The notes: a model not told the origin generated them from the sequence alone. Positions 28,146-38,338 are shown, counted from the first letter of the stretch. The stretch: 64,000 nt of DNA from Burkholderiales bacterium (GCA_947464185.1 CANHVY010000001.1:124001-188000); one strand, 5' to 3'. Numbers and translations are program-made.

Positions 28146-28679
28146 TCACGGCGCCGCCTCCAGCCGTGCGCGCAGCAGGATGGCCGGGGCTTGGTCGCGC
28201 CGGGCCGTGAGTCGGCCTTCCCCCAGGCCGGACAGGTCCACGGCCCAGCCCTGCTGCACGAAGCCCTGCGCCGTGCGTTCGTGGCTGGTGGCAGGCCAGG
28301 GTCGCCCGCGCAGCCAGTCGAACAGGGCCTCCAGCGGCACGTTCTCGCCCAGCAGTTGTCGGGAAAGTTCACCCAGGTCTGCGAAGCCCCGTCGCTCGCC
28401 GCCTTGGAGCAGTTCGACCTGTCCAGGATGCCAGCGTGCCTGGGCCACCGTGGTGCCCAGCGGGCTGGTCAGCTCGAGTTCCCCGGCCTGTGCCGAACCC
28501 CGCAGCTCGAAGCCTGCGCTCCACTGCTGCGCGGGCGTGTTTGTGCTGGGACTGATCTGCAGGACCAGGCGACCTGTCAGGGCGTCGCCCCGCGCAGGCG
28601 GGGGCGCCGTGCTGCAGCCTGCGGCCATAAGAACAGCCAGGAGGCCGCAGGCTGCCAGGCGGGCGCGCACGCCGCTCAC
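28146..28679 (-). CDS. lolB: Outer-membrane lipoprotein insertion factor LolB
   Basis: A 177-residue lipoprotein that receives lipoproteins from LolA and inserts them in the outer membrane. Signal peptide with lipobox MAAGC (C22). LolB-like beta segments include LTGRLVLQIS, FELRGSAQAGELELTSPLG and AQARWHPGQVELLQGGERR, and WLRGRPWPAT near residue 125. The start overlaps the stop of the TPR gene (ATGA 28676-28679); ispE follows, a conserved order. Confidence 0.88.
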   Translation of the reverse strand: MSGVRARLAACGLLAVLMAAGCSTAPPPARGDALTGRLVLQISPSTNTPAQQWSAGFELRGSAQAGELELTSPLGTTVAQARWHPGQVELLQGGERRGFADLGELSRQLLGENVPLEALFDWLRGRPWPATSHERTAQGFVQQGWAVDLSGLGEGRLTARRDQAPAILLRARLEAAP

Positions 28680-30727
28680 AGGTCTTGCTGCAGCCGGACC
28701 AGGGTCTCGCGCAGCACCTCGTTGCCGGCGTCGCGTGCTCGGCCCTCGCGCCAGATCGCCCGCGCTTCGTCATGGCGGCCCAGCACCCACAGCACTTCAC
28801 CCAGGTGCGCAGCGATCTCGGTGTCCGGGCGTGCCCGGTACGCGTCGCGCAGCAGCCGCAAGGCCTCCTCATGGCGGCCCAGGCGGAACTCCACCCAGCC
28901 CAGGCTGTCGGTGATGAAGGGGTCACCGGGCGCCAGTTCCAGGGCCCTGACGATCAGGGCCCGGGCTTCGTCCAGTCGCAGGCCCCGATCGGCCAGCGAG
29001 TAGCCCAGCGCGTTGTAGGCGTGCTGGTGGTCCGGCTTGAGCTGGATCACCCGGCGCAGCAGCGTCTCCATCTCGGCCAACCGGTCCATCTTCTCGGCCA
29101 CCATGGCCTGCTCGTACAGCAGGTCCACATCCTGCGGCCAGCGCGCCACGGCCTGATCCAGCACCACGTAGGCATCGCCCCAGCGCTTGATGTCGCGCAT
29201 CACCTGGGCTTCGGCCACCAGTTTGGCGCGGGCGTCGTTCTCGGTGCGTTCGGGCACCTTGCGCAGCAGATCGCGCGCCTGTTCGACGCGACCCTGCCGG
29301 GCGAGGATGCCGGCCCGGCGCGTCTGCACCTCCAGCAAGCGCCTGGGCTGATCGATCTTGGCCAGGTGCGCCTCGGCGGCGGCGTCGTCGTTTCGCAGTT
29401 CAGCCGCCTGCGCCAGCAGCATACGGGCCTGGGCGATGCCGTCGGCCAGGGCGCTGCCGGAGCCCGCGCTCGTACCGCTCTGTGCGTCGCCGTCATCATC
29501 GTCATCATCGTCGTCGCTGGCGGGCCCCGGGGCTGCTGCCGGCTTGGGGGCCTCGGGCCCCGAGGGCCGTTCCACCAGGGCCAGGTAGCGTGCCAGTGCC
29601 TGCTCGGCTGGCTGGGGGTGCTTGAGCTCCACCTGCAGGGCGCCCAGCATCAGCCAGGGCGGGGCCACGGCAGGTTGCTGGCGCGTCACCACTTCCAGTT
29701 CGTTCACCGCATCGCCCAGGCGCTGCGCCTGGATCAGAGCTCGGACATAGGCCAGGCGCACAGCGGGTTCGGCCTGCGGCGCGGCCAGGAAGGCCTTGAC
29801 GACGGACTCGGCCTCGGGCGCCCGCGGCATGAGATCGAGCGCGGCCAGCACCGGACCGACGGCCGTGGTGTCCTGCGTGTGCGCCCGACGTACCAGCGTG
29901 AGGGCGCGCGGGACGTCGCCGGCCCGCAGCCAGGCACGGCCCAGCGCCACGCCAGCGGCCACGCGTGTGGCCTCGGCCTGCAGGTGGGGCTGCAGCACGG
30001 GCTCCAGCATGGTGGCCACCGCCTTGGGGTCGGCGGCTTGCTGGAAGAAGCGCGGAATGGAGGCGATCAACCCGCTGCGCTCACCTTCAGGGCTGCGGGC
30101 GAGCAGGAACCTCAGCGGTTCGGCGGCGTCGCCCGGCCGGTTCAGCGCGCTCAGAATCTGCAACTGCAGCCTCACGGCCTCCAGCGAATCGGGCACGGCC
30201 TGCCGCCAGGCCCGCACCGCCGCCAGCGCCCGGTCACCTGCCCGGGCCTGCAGCGCGATGTCGGCCGCACGGCGGAACACCAGTTCTTGACGCGTGCGCC
30301 GCGCCGCGTCCATCAGCACCTCGAAAGCCACGCCCGGCTGGCCTCGGCGCAGTTCGATCTCTCCGATCAGCAACTGGTAGAACAGCTGTGCGTCAAGTGC
30401 GGAGCGTGTGGGCTCTGCCGCGGACTCCTGACTTCCTTGCGCAACTTCGGTCGTGGGCGGTGGTGTTGGCGTCTGGGCCTGTGCTGCCGCAGTTGCAAGC
30501 GTCAGCGCCGCCGACAGCCCGAGGAGTCCGACGACCTTGTGCAGACCCGCAAGGCTGCCCGCCGCCGCACTGCATGGGCGCCAGATCAAGGAACTGGCCC
30601 GGAAGGCGTGAGCAGGCACTTGCTCGGCGCAGGGCTTGAAGGAGGGGAGCACGTCTTGGAGACTTCGTCGCTGGGGTGACAGGGTGTCCGGGACATTGTG
30701 ACAAGGAACGGCAGGTCCTGTCCGCAT
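28676..30727 (-). CDS. Tetratricopeptide-repeat protein, probably exported
   Basis: About 683 residues from ATG 30727; the exact start is uncertain, and a start nearer the hydrophobic segment is possible. That segment (KVVGLLGLSAALTLATAAAQAQ, around residues 60-82) looks like a signal peptide, which would be unusually far from the chosen start. The rest is a helical solenoid with TPR-like repeats, clearest in the last 150 residues (HAYNALGYSLADRGLRLDEA; DSLGWVEFRLGRHEEALRLL). An acidic run of eight Asp residues sits in a Pro/Ala linker near residue 420. It precedes lolB in a conserved cluster, suggesting a periplasmic or envelope scaffold role. Function not established. Confidence 0.8.
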   Translation of the reverse strand: MRTGPAVPCHNVPDTLSPQRRSLQDVLPSFKPCAEQVPAHAFRASSLIWRPCSAAAGSLAGLHKVVGLLGLSAALTLATAAAQAQTPTPPPTTEVAQGSQESAAEPTRSALDAQLFYQLLIGEIELRRGQPGVAFEVLMDAARRTRQELVFRRAADIALQARAGDRALAAVRAWRQAVPDSLEAVRLQLQILSALNRPGDAAEPLRFLLARSPEGERSGLIASIPRFFQQAADPKAVATMLEPVLQPHLQAEATRVAAGVALGRAWLRAGDVPRALTLVRRAHTQDTTAVGPVLAALDLMPRAPEAESVVKAFLAAPQAEPAVRLAYVRALIQAQRLGDAVNELEVVTRQQPAVAPPWLMLGALQVELKHPQPAEQALARYLALVERPSGPEAPKPAAAPGPASDDDDDDDDGDAQSGTSAGSGSALADGIAQARMLLAQAAELRNDDAAAEAHLAKIDQPRRLLEVQTRRAGILARQGRVEQARDLLRKVPERTENDARAKLVAEAQVMRDIKRWGDAYVVLDQAVARWPQDVDLLYEQAMVAEKMDRLAEMETLLRRVIQLKPDHQHAYNALGYSLADRGLRLDEARALIVRALELAPGDPFITDSLGWVEFRLGRHEEALRLLRDAYRARPDTEIAAHLGEVLWVLGRHDEARAIWREGRARDAGNEVLRETLVRLQQDL

Positions 30728-30795
30728 GGAGCGAACCCGCCGGATCGGCCAAGGGCCAGACGCTGCCCCGGGGGTTGGCGAGCCAGGCGGCTGCA

Positions 30796-30801
30796 CATAA
30801 T
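30796..30801 (+). promoter_or_regulatory. Probable -10 hexamer CATAAT for mutM
   Basis: CATAAT ends 5 bp before the mutM ATG (30807), consistent with transcription beginning at about the start codon. It lies in the 79-bp divergent gap between mutM and the TPR gene. Confidence 0.4.
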
Positions 30802-30806
30802 CAGTG

Positions 30807-31676
30807 ATGCCTGAATTGCCCGAGGTCGAAGTCACGCGACGCAGCATCGAGGCGCCATTGGCCGGGGCCGTGGTGCAGGCGGTGGTGCTGGGCAAGCCCC
30901 TGCGTTGGCCGCTGGGGTGCGCCCCTGCGCAGTTGGCCGGTCGGGCAGTGGGGCCGGTGTCGCGGCGCGGCAAGTACCTGTGGATGGCGCTCGGCCCGCG
31001 TCCGGGCCAGGGGCCTCACGATGCCGGGGGCCTGCTGTTGCACCTGGGCATGTCCGGCTCGCTGGGCTTCCATGCCGCCGGCAGTGGGTCGCCGGCTTCC
31101 GCGCCCCTTGCTCCGCCCGGCCCGCACGACCACTTCGACCTGGTCACCACGCAGGGCACGCTGCGCCTGCACGACCCGCGCCGGTTCGGTGCGGTGGTGT
31201 GGTCCCCCGCTATGGATCTCCCACCGGCGGCCACCTTGCTGGCCCGTCTCGGGCCAGAGCCTTTCGACGCTGCGCTGACACCGCAGAGTTTTCATGCCCG
31301 CCTGCACACGCACCGCACCGCCCTCAAGAACGTGCTGCTGTCGGGCCAGGCCGTGGTGGGGGCGGGCAACATCTACGCCTGTGAGGCGCTGTTCCAGGCT
31401 GGCATCGACCCGCGCATGCGCGCCGACCGTCTGAGCCGGCCCCGCGCAGCTCGCCTGCTGCAGGCCGTGCGCGACACGCTGGCGCGCGCCACCGCGATGG
31501 GCGGCAGCACGCTGCGCGACTTCCGCGATGCGCACGGCATGAATGGCGAGTTCCAGGCCGAGGCGGCCGTCTACGGGCGCGAGGGCCAGCCCTGCCAGCG
31601 CTGCGCCACGTCCATCCGGCGCATCGTGCAGGGGCAGCGCGCGACCTACTTCTGTCCCTCATGCCAGAAGCGCTGA
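30807..31676 (+). CDS. mutM: Formamidopyrimidine-DNA glycosylase (MutM/Fpg)
   Basis: A 289-residue base-excision repair enzyme removing 8-oxoguanine. The N-terminus after Met is [14 protein letters not shown], supplying the catalytic Pro and Glu; the conserved Lys lies in [20 protein letters not shown]; the C-terminal zinc finger [16 protein letters not shown]...CPSC is intact. ATG 30807 is chosen because processing to the N-terminal Pro is required for catalysis. It overlaps mutY by 16 bp, so the two 8-oxoG repair enzymes are coupled. Confidence 0.97.
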   Translation: MPELPEVEVTRRSIEAPLAGAVVQAVVLGKPLRWPLGCAPAQLAGRAVGPVSRRGKYLWMALGPRPGQGPHDAGGLLLHLGMSGSLGFHAAGSGSPASAPLAPPGPHDHFDLVTTQGTLRLHDPRRFGAVVWSPAMDLPPAATLLARLGPEPFDAALTPQSFHARLHTHRTALKNVLLSGQAVVGAGNIYACEALFQAGIDPRMRADRLSRPRAARLLQAVRDTLARATAMGGSTLRDFRDAHGMNGEFQAEAAVYGREGQPCQRCATSIRRIVQGQRATYFCPSCQKR

Positions 31677-32785
31677 GGCTTGACGTCGCTGACGTCGGCG
31701 CAGCCCCTGCGGGAGTACCGGCGCTGCAGGCCGAACCCTCGACCGCTGCCGACCTGGCGGGCCGGGTGGTCGCCTGGCAGCGCGTGCACGGACGGCACGG
31801 ACTGCCCTGGCAGGGCACGCGTGACCCGTATCGCGTGTGGCTGTCCGAGGTGATGCTGCAGCAGACGCAGGTGGCCACGGTGCTGGGCTACTACGGCAGG
31901 TTCCTGGAGCGGTTTCCGGATGTGCAGGCCCTGGCTGCGGCCCCGCTGGACGAGGTGCTGGCCCTGTGGAGTGGCCTGGGCTACTACAGCCGCGCCCGCA
32001 ACCTGCATCGCTGTGCACAGGCTGTGGTGTCGCAGCACGGTGGTCTGTTTCCGCCCAGCAGTCAGGCGCTGGCCACCTTGCCGGGCATCGGCCCCTCCAC
32101 CGCAGCGGCCATCGCGGCCTTCTGCTTTGGCGAGCGCGCGGCCATCCTGGACGGCAACGTCAAGCGGGTGCTCACGCGTGCGCTGGGCTTCGACGGCGAT
32201 CTGGCGCAGCCCGCACAGGAGCGGCGCCTGTGGGAGCAAGCCCGCGCCTTGCTGCCGGCGCAAGGCGTGGAGGCCTACACCCAAGGGCTGATGGACCTGG
32301 GTTCTGGCGTGTGCACCCTGCGCCGCCCGGCCTGCGAGCGCTGCCCCTTGCAAGACACCTGCGTGGCCCGGCGACAGGCCCGCCCGCAGGATTTCCCTGT
32401 GAAGACGCGGCGCCTGAAGCGGGGCCGGCGCGAACACGTGCTGCTGTGGCTGTGCCAGGCAGACCGCCTGTGGCTGGTGCAGCGTCCCGACACGGGCGTA
32501 TGGGCCGGCCTGTGGAGCCTGCCGGAGTGGCCGGCCGATGAAGACCTGCAGCCGCGCGTGGCCGCATGGCCTGGCCAGGGCGAGGTGTTGCCGGCCGTGG
32601 AGCATGCGCTGACGCACTTCGACTGGACTTTGCGCCCCTTGCGCTGGACATGGCCAGAGGATCTTGCTGTCGCTGACCAGCAAGCCCTGGAGGCGGCCCT
32701 GCCGGCGGGCCGCTGGATGACGCAGGCCCAGGCCCTGCAACTGGGCCTGCCCGCGCCCGTGCGCCGGCTGTTGAGCTTCGCCTGA
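31661..32785 (+). CDS. mutY: A/G-specific adenine glycosylase (MutY)
   Basis: A 374-residue glycosylase removing A mispaired with 8-oxoG. Catalytic Glu in [13 protein letters not shown], helix-hairpin-helix [15 protein letters not shown] with Asp in [10 protein letters not shown], a 4Fe-4S loop [17 protein letters not shown], and a C-terminal NUDIX-like domain recognising 8-oxoG ([20 protein letters not shown]). The first 30 residues are an extension before the family start. The start lies inside the mutM end. Confidence 0.96.
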   Translation: MPEALRLDVADVGAAPAGVPALQAEPSTAADLAGRVVAWQRVHGRHGLPWQGTRDPYRVWLSEVMLQQTQVATVLGYYGRFLERFPDVQALAAAPLDEVLALWSGLGYYSRARNLHRCAQAVVSQHGGLFPPSSQALATLPGIGPSTAAAIAAFCFGERAAILDGNVKRVLTRALGFDGDLAQPAQERRLWEQARALLPAQGVEAYTQGLMDLGSGVCTLRRPACERCPLQDTCVARRQARPQDFPVKTRRLKRGRREHVLLWLCQADRLWLVQRPDTGVWAGLWSLPEWPADEDLQPRVAAWPGQGEVLPAVEHALTHFDWTLRPLRWTWPEDLAVADQQALEAALPAGRWMTQAQALQLGLPAPVRRLLSFA

Positions 32786-32787
32786 TG

Positions 32788-32827
32788 GGGCCGGGCGGGA
32801 GGCCTGTGCTGGAAGCCTGGGCGGCCC
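32788..32827. terminator. Possible bidirectional terminator hairpin between convergent genes
   Basis: Outer arms GGGCCG (32788-32793) and CGGCCC (32822-32827) and inner arms AGGC (32800-32803) and GCCT (32815-32818) form a nested hairpin between the stops of mutY and the LON-domain gene. No T-run follows, so factor-independent termination is doubtful. Confidence 0.35.
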
Positions 32828-32866
32828 TTGGTCAGGTGGGGAACGCTGACCTGCGCCCCGGTGCCG

Positions 32867-33484
32867 TCAGCTGTTGAGCACCTGCCGGCTGCGCAGGAAC
32901 TCGTCCACCAGTTGCAGCCGCATCGAGGGCTCCTCCAGCTCCATCAGGCGCTGCTTGGCGGCCAGGGTGATGGGCAGCAGTTCACACCAGCGGTTGGCCA
33001 CCCAGCCGGCGTCGCGCCATTGCAGAGGCTCCGCAAAGGGCTTGACGTCCTGGGCCAGCAAGGCCTCCAGCGCCTGCTGCAGCGCCTCCACCGCCGGCTG
33101 CAGTGCCCTCTCGGGCAGGCGGGGCGCATCGTCCTCGATCACTTCCGCAGGCCCCACCCACAGACCATTGGGCTGCTGCACGGGTGCCTCACGCAGGCGA
33201 AAACGTGAGCCGCCGACGCAGCGCACCTTGAGAATGCCGGCCTGCTCCGCGTCCACATCGTCGATGCGCGCCAGCACGCCCACGCGCTCGATGCGCACGC
33301 CTTCTGGGTTGTCGCCCGTTTCGGTGCCGCGGCTCATGCACACCACGCCGAAGGGTTCGCCGCTGCGCAGGCAGTGGCCCACCAGGTCCAGGTAGCGGGC
33401 CTCGAACACTTTCAGCGGCAGCAGCCCGCCTGGAAACAGCACGGTCTGCAACGGGAACAGGGGCAGCGGGTCGGGCAGGGTCAT
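32867..33484 (-). CDS. LON substrate-binding-domain protein
   Basis: A 205-residue stand-alone LON N-terminal domain (PUA-like) without ATPase or protease parts. The start [36 protein letters not shown] is characteristic, as is [10 protein letters not shown]. It presumably binds proteins or peptides; its role is unknown. The start overlaps the rapZ stop (ATGA 33481-33484), so it is the last gene of the nadK-recN-rapZ operon. Confidence 0.88.
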   Translation of the reverse strand: MTLPDPLPLFPLQTVLFPGGLLPLKVFEARYLDLVGHCLRSGEPFGVVCMSRGTETGDNPEGVRIERVGVLARIDDVDAEQAGILKVRCVGGSRFRLREAPVQQPNGLWVGPAEVIEDDAPRLPERALQPAVEALQQALEALLAQDVKPFAEPLQWRDAGWVANRWCELLPITLAAKQRLMELEEPSMRLQLVDEFLRSRQVLNS

Positions 33485-34356
33485 TCACCAGTATCCAGTT
33501 CACGGTGGCGCACCAGGGTGGCGTTACGGTCCTTGAAGCGCTGTGCCAGCAGTTCCACGCCGTACACCGAGCGGTGCTGGCCGCCCGTGCAGCCCAGCGC
33601 CACGGTGAGGTAGCTGCGCTGGTCCGACTCGAACCCCGGGATCCAGCGACGCAGGAAAGTCTCGATCTGCGTCAGCAGCTCACCCGCCTCGGGCTGCTCT
33701 TCCATGAAGCGGGCCACGGCGGCGTCGCGCCCGGTGAGCGGGCGCAAGTCCTTGATGTAGAACGGGTTGGGCAGCACGCGCAAGTCGAAAACGAAGTCGG
33801 CGTCCAGCGGCACCCCGTGCTTGAAGGCGAAGGATTCGAACACCAAGGTCAGGCTGGAGGTGGTCGCGCCGACCAGGTCGCGCACCCAGGCGCGCAGCTG
33901 GGCGGGACGCAACTGGCTGGTGTCCAGCACGGTGGAGACTTCGCGCAGGGCCTCCAGCAGCCCGCGCTCCTGTTCGATGGCGTCCAGCAGCGCGTGGCCC
34001 TGGTCCCGTGCATGGTCGGTCATGGACAAGGGGTGCGGGCGACGCGTCTCGGAAAAGCGTCGCACCAGGGCCGGCGTGCTGGCGTCCAGAAAGATGGGGC
34101 GGATCTTCGTGCCCTTGCGCTGCAGCTTCTCGATCAACCCGATCAGCGCGGGCAGCGAAGCGGCCGTGCGCGCATCCACGGCCACCGCCACCTGGCGCCG
34201 GTCATAGCGGTCGAGCTCCAGGCGCACGAAGTCCAGCAGCAGCTCTGGGGGCAGGTTGTCCACGCAGAAGTAGCCGGCGTCCTCCAGCGCATGCAGGGCC
34301 ACCGACTTGCCTGAGCCGGAGATGCCGGTGATCAGTACGACTTCGGCCGCCTTCAT
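33481..34356 (-). CDS. rapZ: RNase adapter protein RapZ
   Basis: A 291-residue nucleotide-binding adapter. The Walker A motif [20 protein letters not shown] near residue 12 and the C-terminal domain [20 protein letters not shown] are typical. In enterobacteria it directs GlmZ small RNA decay and senses glucosamine-6-phosphate; in betaproteobacteria its target is less clear. It is often found next to hprK and ptsN, neither of which is here; instead it overlaps recN upstream and the LON-domain gene downstream, by 4 bp each. Confidence 0.94.
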   Translation of the reverse strand: MKAAEVVLITGISGSGKSVALHALEDAGYFCVDNLPPELLLDFVRLELDRYDRRQVAVAVDARTAASLPALIGLIEKLQRKGTKIRPIFLDASTPALVRRFSETRRPHPLSMTDHARDQGHALLDAIEQERGLLEALREVSTVLDTSQLRPAQLRAWVRDLVGATTSSLTLVFESFAFKHGVPLDADFVFDLRVLPNPFYIKDLRPLTGRDAAVARFMEEQPEAGELLTQIETFLRRWIPGFESDQRSYLTVALGCTGGQHRSVYGVELLAQRFKDRNATLVRHRELDTGE

Positions 34357-36059
34357 CGCGAAGCGCCCAAAAGGGCCTGGGCATGGGCACGGCTGGTGCC
34401 GGCCAGCCGTTCACCGCCGAGCATGCGGGCGATCTCGCTGACGCGCGCCTCACCGGCCACAGGCTGCACGTCGGTCACGGTGCGGCCTTGCGTGCTGGCC
34501 TTGGAGACCAGGAAGTGCCCGTCCGCGCAGGCGGCCACCTGCGCCAGGTGGGTGACGGCGAGCACCTGGGTGTTGGCGCCCAGTTGCTTCATCAGGCGTC
34601 CCACGCTGTCGCCCACCGCACCGCCCACGCCGGCATCGATCTCGTCGAAGATCAGCGTGGGCACGGCACCCTGCGTGGGACGCTGGCGCGCGTTGGTGGC
34701 CGCTGTGGTGCTGATGGCGCCCGTCGCTGTGGTGGCGGCCGTGGCTGCAATCGCCAGGGCCAGGCGCGAGAGTTCGCCGCCCGAGGCCACCTTGGCCAGC
34801 GCACGCGGGCTGGACCCGGCGTGGCCCGCCACCAGGAACTCCACCTGCTCCAGGCCAAAGGACTGCGGCTCCTGCACCGGCGTCACCGCCACCTCGAAGC
34901 GTCCGCCCTCCATGCCCAGTTGCTGCATGGCCTGCGTGACCGCGGCGGCCAGCCGCGGCGCCGCAGTCTTGCGTGCACGCGATACCTTCTGGGCCTCGGT
35001 GCGCCACGCCTGTTCAGCCTGAACCGCCCGCTGTTCCAGCGCTGCCAGGTCTGCCGAGGCTTCCAGCGCCTGCAGCTCCTGGCGCCAGCCTTGCAGCAGA
35101 GCCGGCAGTTCCGCCGGCTGGCGCCGGTGGCGGCGCGCCAATTGCATCCAGGTGGACAGGCGCTCGTCCAGTTCCGCCAGGCGGTGCGGGTCCGGCTCCT
35201 GCCGCGCCAGGTAAGTCTGCAGGCTGTGGGCGGCGTCTTGCAGTTGCGCCTGCGCCGAGCGCAGCACGTCGGCCACGGACCCCAGGGCGGCGTCGTAGCC
35301 TGACACGGCTTCCAGCGCATCTGCCGCGCGGGCGGCCAGGCCATCGGCCGAAGGATCCCCCTCGGACACCGCAGCCAGCGCGCTGCGGGCAGCCTCCAGC
35401 AGCGCCTGGGCATGGGCCAGGCGCGTGTGCTCGGCGTTCAGTTCGGCCCACTCGTGCTCGCCCGGGTTCAAGCGGTCCAGCTCGCCCACCTGCCACTGCA
35501 GGCGTTCGCGTTCCTGGTCCAGCGTGTCGCGCTGGCGCCGTGCCTGCTCCAGCGCCTGCAAGGCCTGGCGCCAGTGGCCCCAGGCCGCGGCCAGGGGCGC
35601 GAGGTCCAGCCTGGCCTGCGCATCGAGCAGCGAACGCACGGCAGCCGGCCGCGTCAGGCTCTGCCAGGCATGCTGGCCGTGTATCTCCACCAGGTGTTCA
35701 CCGGCCTCGCGCAACTGTCCCACGGTGGCGCTGCCGCCGTTGATCCAGGCCCGGCTCTTGCCCTGCGCGTCGATGGTGCGCCGCAGCAGCAGGGTGCCGC
35801 CGGCAGTGTCGAAGCCGGCCTCCTGCATCCAGCCGGTCAGGGTGTCGGGCAGGTCGAACTCTGCGGCGATTTCCGCGCGCACCGCACCCTCGCGCACCAG
35901 GGCGGCGTCGCCGCGGCTGCCCAGGGCCAGTTGCAGGGCGTCGATGAGGATGGACTTGCCGGCGCCGGTTTCGCCCGTGAGCACCGAGAAGCCCGCCCCG
36001 ATGTCCAGGTCGAGGGCCTCGACGATGACGAAATCCTGCAGGGCGATGCGCCGGAGCAT
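34353..36059 (-). CDS. recN: DNA repair protein RecN
   Basis: A 568-residue SMC-like ATPase for double-strand-break repair. [20 protein letters not shown] and Walker [15 protein letters not shown] are at the N-terminus; two coiled-coil stretches flank the middle ([38 protein letters not shown]). The C-terminal signature and Walker B are [13 protein letters not shown] and [12 protein letters not shown]. An Ala/Thr-rich insert ([20 protein letters not shown]) sits between these two motifs, where relatives are short. Start 36059 gives the family N-terminus. The gap from nadK is only 2 bp. Confidence 0.95.
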   Translation of the reverse strand: MLRRIALQDFVIVEALDLDIGAGFSVLTGETGAGKSILIDALQLALGSRGDAALVREGAVRAEIAAEFDLPDTLTGWMQEAGFDTAGGTLLLRRTIDAQGKSRAWINGGSATVGQLREAGEHLVEIHGQHAWQSLTRPAAVRSLLDAQARLDLAPLAAAWGHWRQALQALEQARRQRDTLDQERERLQWQVGELDRLNPGEHEWAELNAEHTRLAHAQALLEAARSALAAVSEGDPSADGLAARAADALEAVSGYDAALGSVADVLRSAQAQLQDAAHSLQTYLARQEPDPHRLAELDERLSTWMQLARRHRRQPAELPALLQGWRQELQALEASADLAALEQRAVQAEQAWRTEAQKVSRARKTAAPRLAAAVTQAMQQLGMEGGRFEVAVTPVQEPQSFGLEQVEFLVAGHAGSSPRALAKVASGGELSRLALAIAATAATTATGAISTTAATNARQRPTQGAVPTLIFDEIDAGVGGAVGDSVGRLMKQLGANTQVLAVTHLAQVAACADGHFLVSKASTQGRTVTDVQPVAGEARVSEIARMLGGERLAGTSRAHAQALLGASR

Positions 36060-36061
36060 GG

Positions 36062-36937
36062 CTACACCACGCCTTCGTACCACCTGAGCTTGCGCCGCAG
36101 CGTGGCGTAGTAGCTCCAGCCCCGCGGGTGCAGGAAGCGCACCTTGTGTTGGGAGCGCCGCACGCGCACCTGGTCGCCATGCAGCAGGCTGGTCAGGCTG
36201 TGCATGTCGAAGTTGGCCGAGGCGTCGCGGCCGGCCACGATCTCGATGCGCACCTCGCCGTGGTCCGGCAGCACGATGGGCCGGTTGGACAGGGTGTGCG
36301 AGGCGATGGGCACCAGCACCCAGCCGGCAATGCCCGGGTGCAGGATGGGCCCGCCGGCCGACAGCGCGTAGGCCGTGGAGCCCGTGGGCGAGGCGATGAT
36401 CAAGCCGTCAGCGCGCAGGTTGGCCACGAAGTCGTTGCCGATGTCCACCCGCAGCTCCACCATGCCGGCCGTGGCGCCGCGGCTCACCACCACGTCGTTC
36501 ATCGACAAGCCTTCGAAGATGCGTTCGCCGTCGCGCCAGACGCTGCCATCCAGCATGGTGCGGTGCTCTTCTTCGTAGTCGCCGGCGAGCATGGGTGCCA
36601 GCGACTCCTTGAAGCGGTCGATCGGCACGTCCGTGATGAAGCCCAGGCGCCCCTGGTTGATGCCCACCAGCGGCAGGTTGTGGCGGGCCAGTTCGCGGGC
36701 AATGCCCAGCATGGTGCCGTCGCCGCCCACCACCACTGCCAGATCGCAGCGCTTGCCAATCTCGGCCGTGCTCAACGCCTCGTAGTCGGCCACTCCGGTG
36801 GCCGTGGCAGTGTCGCGGTCGAAGCAGACATCCAGCCCCTGATCGATCAGGAAGTGCGCCACTTCCTCCAGCACCGGCCGGATGCCGCGGGCCTGGTACT
36901 TCCCGACGATGGCCGCGTGGCGAAAGCGCATGGACAT
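36062..36937 (-). CDS. nadK: NAD kinase (NadK)
   Basis: A 291-residue kinase making NADP from NAD. The GGDGT motif is at about 71-75 ([17 protein letters not shown]), followed by [13 protein letters not shown] and the substrate segment [19 protein letters not shown] 36937 is chosen; another lies two codons later. First gene of the nadK-recN-rapZ-LON operon, divergent from hrcA; this nadK/hrcA pairing is common in Burkholderiales. Confidence 0.95.
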   Translation of the reverse strand: MSMRFRHAAIVGKYQARGIRPVLEEVAHFLIDQGLDVCFDRDTATATGVADYEALSTAEIGKRCDLAVVVGGDGTMLGIARELARHNLPLVGINQGRLGFITDVPIDRFKESLAPMLAGDYEEEHRTMLDGSVWRDGERIFEGLSMNDVVVSRGATAGMVELRVDIGNDFVANLRADGLIIASPTGSTAYALSAGGPILHPGIAGWVLVPIASHTLSNRPIVLPDHGEVRIEIVAGRDASANFDMHSLTSLLHGDQVRVRRSQHKVRFLHPRGWSYYATLRRKLRWYEGVV

Positions 36938-36957
36938 GATGCAAATGATTACACCAT

Positions 36958-37016
36958 AGGGCCCCAGGAGCGCACCCCCTCCAACGAGGGGGCTCCAGGA
37001 GGGTGAAGGGGGCCCT
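36958..37016. repeat. Nested inverted repeat between nadK and hrcA
   Basis: Outer arms AGGGCCCC (36958-36965) and GGGGCCCT (37009-37016) are exact reverse complements. Inside them GGAG/CTCC (36967-36970, 36993-36996) and CCCCCT/AGGGGG (36975-36980, 36987-36992) form a second hairpin with a 6-base loop. It occupies the divergent promoter region. It could be a mobile palindromic repeat or a protein-binding site. Confidence 0.5.
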
Positions 37017-37067
37017 GCCGCGCGGGAACGGCGGCTCGGCAAGGGCACAGGAAACCGGTGCGCTCAC

Positions 37068-37073
37068 TACAAT
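37068..37073 (+). promoter_or_regulatory. Probable -10 hexamer TACAAT for hrcA
   Basis: TACAAT ends 7 bp before the hrcA ATG (37081), so the transcript would start at or within a base or two of the start codon. No CIRCE-type inverted repeat (TTAGCACTC and its complement) is visible in front of hrcA. Confidence 0.5.
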
Positions 37074-37080
37074 CGGTCGC

Positions 37081-38109
37081 ATGCTGGACCAACGCGCCAA
37101 GACGCTGCTCAAAGCCCTTGTCGAGCGCTACATCGCCGAGGGGCAGCCCGTGGGCTCACGCACCCTGTCCCGCGCCTCGGGGCTGGATCTGTCGCCCGCC
37201 ACCATCCGCAACGTGATGAGCGACCTGGAGGAACTGGGCCTCATCGCCAGCCCCCACACCAGCGCGGGCCGCATCCCCACCGCGCGCGGCTACCGGCTGT
37301 TCGTCGACACCATGCTCACCGCCCGGCCGGTGGACCTGGACCAGGCCTCCCCCGATCTCGCCGCCGCCCGCGGCCAGCTGCACCCTGACCAGCCGCAGCG
37401 CGTCATCGCGCAGGCGGCGCACCTGCTGTCCAGCCTGTCCAGCTTCGTCGGCGTGGTCACGGCCCCGCGCAAGGCCAGCGTGTTCCACCACATCGAGTTC
37501 CTGCGCCTTGGCGAGCGCCGCGTGCTGGTGATCCTGGTGGCGCCCGACGGCGACGTGCAGAACCGCGTCATCTTCACCGCCCGCGACCACACCCAGGCCG
37601 AGCTGGTGGAGGCCGCCAACCACCTGAACGCCCACTACGCCGGCCTGACCATCGAAGCCGTGCGCGAGCGGTTGAAGACCGAGATCGAGGCGCTGCGCGG
37701 TGAGATCGGCGTGCTGATGCAGGCGGCGGTGCAGGCCGGCACCCAGGTGATGGAAGAGGCGGTGGACCAGGTGGTGGTCAGCGGCGAGCGCAACCTGCTG
37801 GGCGTGCAGGACTTCGGCAACGACATGAACTCGCTGCGCAAGCTGTTCGAGGTGTTCGAGCAGAAGACCGAACTCATGCGCCTGCTGGACGTGTCCAGCC
37901 GCGCCGAGGGCGTGCGCATCTACATCGGCGGCGAAAGCCGTGTGGTGCCCTTCGAGGAACTGTCGGTGGTGACCGCCCCGTACGAGATCGACGGCCAGGT
38001 GGTGGGCACCCTGGGCGTCATCGGCCCCACCCGCATGGCCTACGACCGCATGATCCAGATCGTGGACATCACCTCGCGCCTGGTGGGGCACGCCCTGTCG
38101 GTGCGTTGA
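37081..38109 (+). CDS. hrcA: Heat-inducible transcription repressor HrcA
   Basis: A 342-residue repressor of chaperone operons acting through CIRCE operators and titrated by GroEL. The N-terminal winged helix ([60 protein letters not shown]) and the C-terminal GAF-like domain (FIGGES-like [32 protein letters not shown]) are complete. Start ATG 37081 gives the family N-terminus. No groE or dnaK genes are in the window. Confidence 0.96.
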   Translation: MLDQRAKTLLKALVERYIAEGQPVGSRTLSRASGLDLSPATIRNVMSDLEELGLIASPHTSAGRIPTARGYRLFVDTMLTARPVDLDQASPDLAAARGQLHPDQPQRVIAQAAHLLSSLSSFVGVVTAPRKASVFHHIEFLRLGERRVLVILVAPDGDVQNRVIFTARDHTQAELVEAANHLNAHYAGLTIEAVRERLKTEIEALRGEIGVLMQAAVQAGTQVMEEAVDQVVVSGERNLLGVQDFGNDMNSLRKLFEVFEQKTELMRLLDVSSRAEGVRIYIGGESRVVPFEELSVVTAPYEIDGQVVGTLGVIGPTRMAYDRMIQIVDITSRLVGHALSVR

Positions 38110-38174
38110 AGCCGGTGGTGCTGCGCCTGCGCAAGCGCTTCCGAGTGCTCTCCTGATTCCCCGTCGCGCCCTCC

Positions 38175-38180
38175 TAGAAT
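38175..38180 (+). promoter_or_regulatory. Probable -10 hexamer TAGAAT for the tRNA
   Basis: TAGAAT lies 16 bp upstream of the first base of the tRNA at 38197. The matching -35 region (around 38152) is weak. Confidence 0.4.
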
Positions 38181-38196
38181 CCCGGGGTTCGCAAGG

Positions 38197-38273
38197 GGGC
38201 CGTTAGCTCAGTTGGTCAGAGCAGAGGACTCATAATCCTTTGGTCGTTGGTTCAAGTCCAACACGGCCTACCA
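38197..38273 (+). tRNA. tRNA with CAT anticodon, most likely tRNA-Ile2 (lysidine type)
   Basis: A 77-base cloverleaf with encoded CCA. Acceptor GGGCCGT pairs with ACGGCCT (one G-U at position 1-72), D-arm GCTCAGTTGGTCAGAGC, anticodon arm GGACTCATAATCC, T-arm GTTGGTTCAAGTCCAAC, discriminator A. The CAT anticodon fits Met or Ile2. The variable region TTTGGTCG and the TTAGCTCAG start resemble the Ile2 isoacceptor, whose C34 is converted to lysidine by TilS to read AUA; elongator tRNA-Met cannot be fully excluded. Confidence 0.9.
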
Positions 38274-38338
38274 GCATCCTTCGTGAAAGCCCCCCAGTCT
38301 TTGCCTGGGCGTGGACCACCGCAAGGATCTCCTCCTCC

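Noticed and set aside
29494..29520. Trinucleotide tract (plus-strand cgtcatcat-like) as a phase-variable repeat
   Set aside because: It encodes an in-frame Asp run in a linker; trinucleotide changes would not shift the frame, so phase variation is not supported.
28685..30679. Plus-strand open frame of about 660 codons opposite the TPR gene
   Set aside because: Composition (Gly, Gln, His, Leu) is that of an antisense frame; TPR repeats and the conserved operon order support the minus strand.
36938..37080. CIRCE operator before hrcA
   Set aside because: No TTAGCACTC-N9-GAGTGCTAA-like sequence is present; the inverted repeat there has different arms.
38197..38273. Elongator tRNA-Met assignment for the CAT tRNA
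   Set aside because: Not fully excluded, but the TTAGCTCAG start, anticodon arm and TTGGTCG variable region fit tRNA-Ile2 better.
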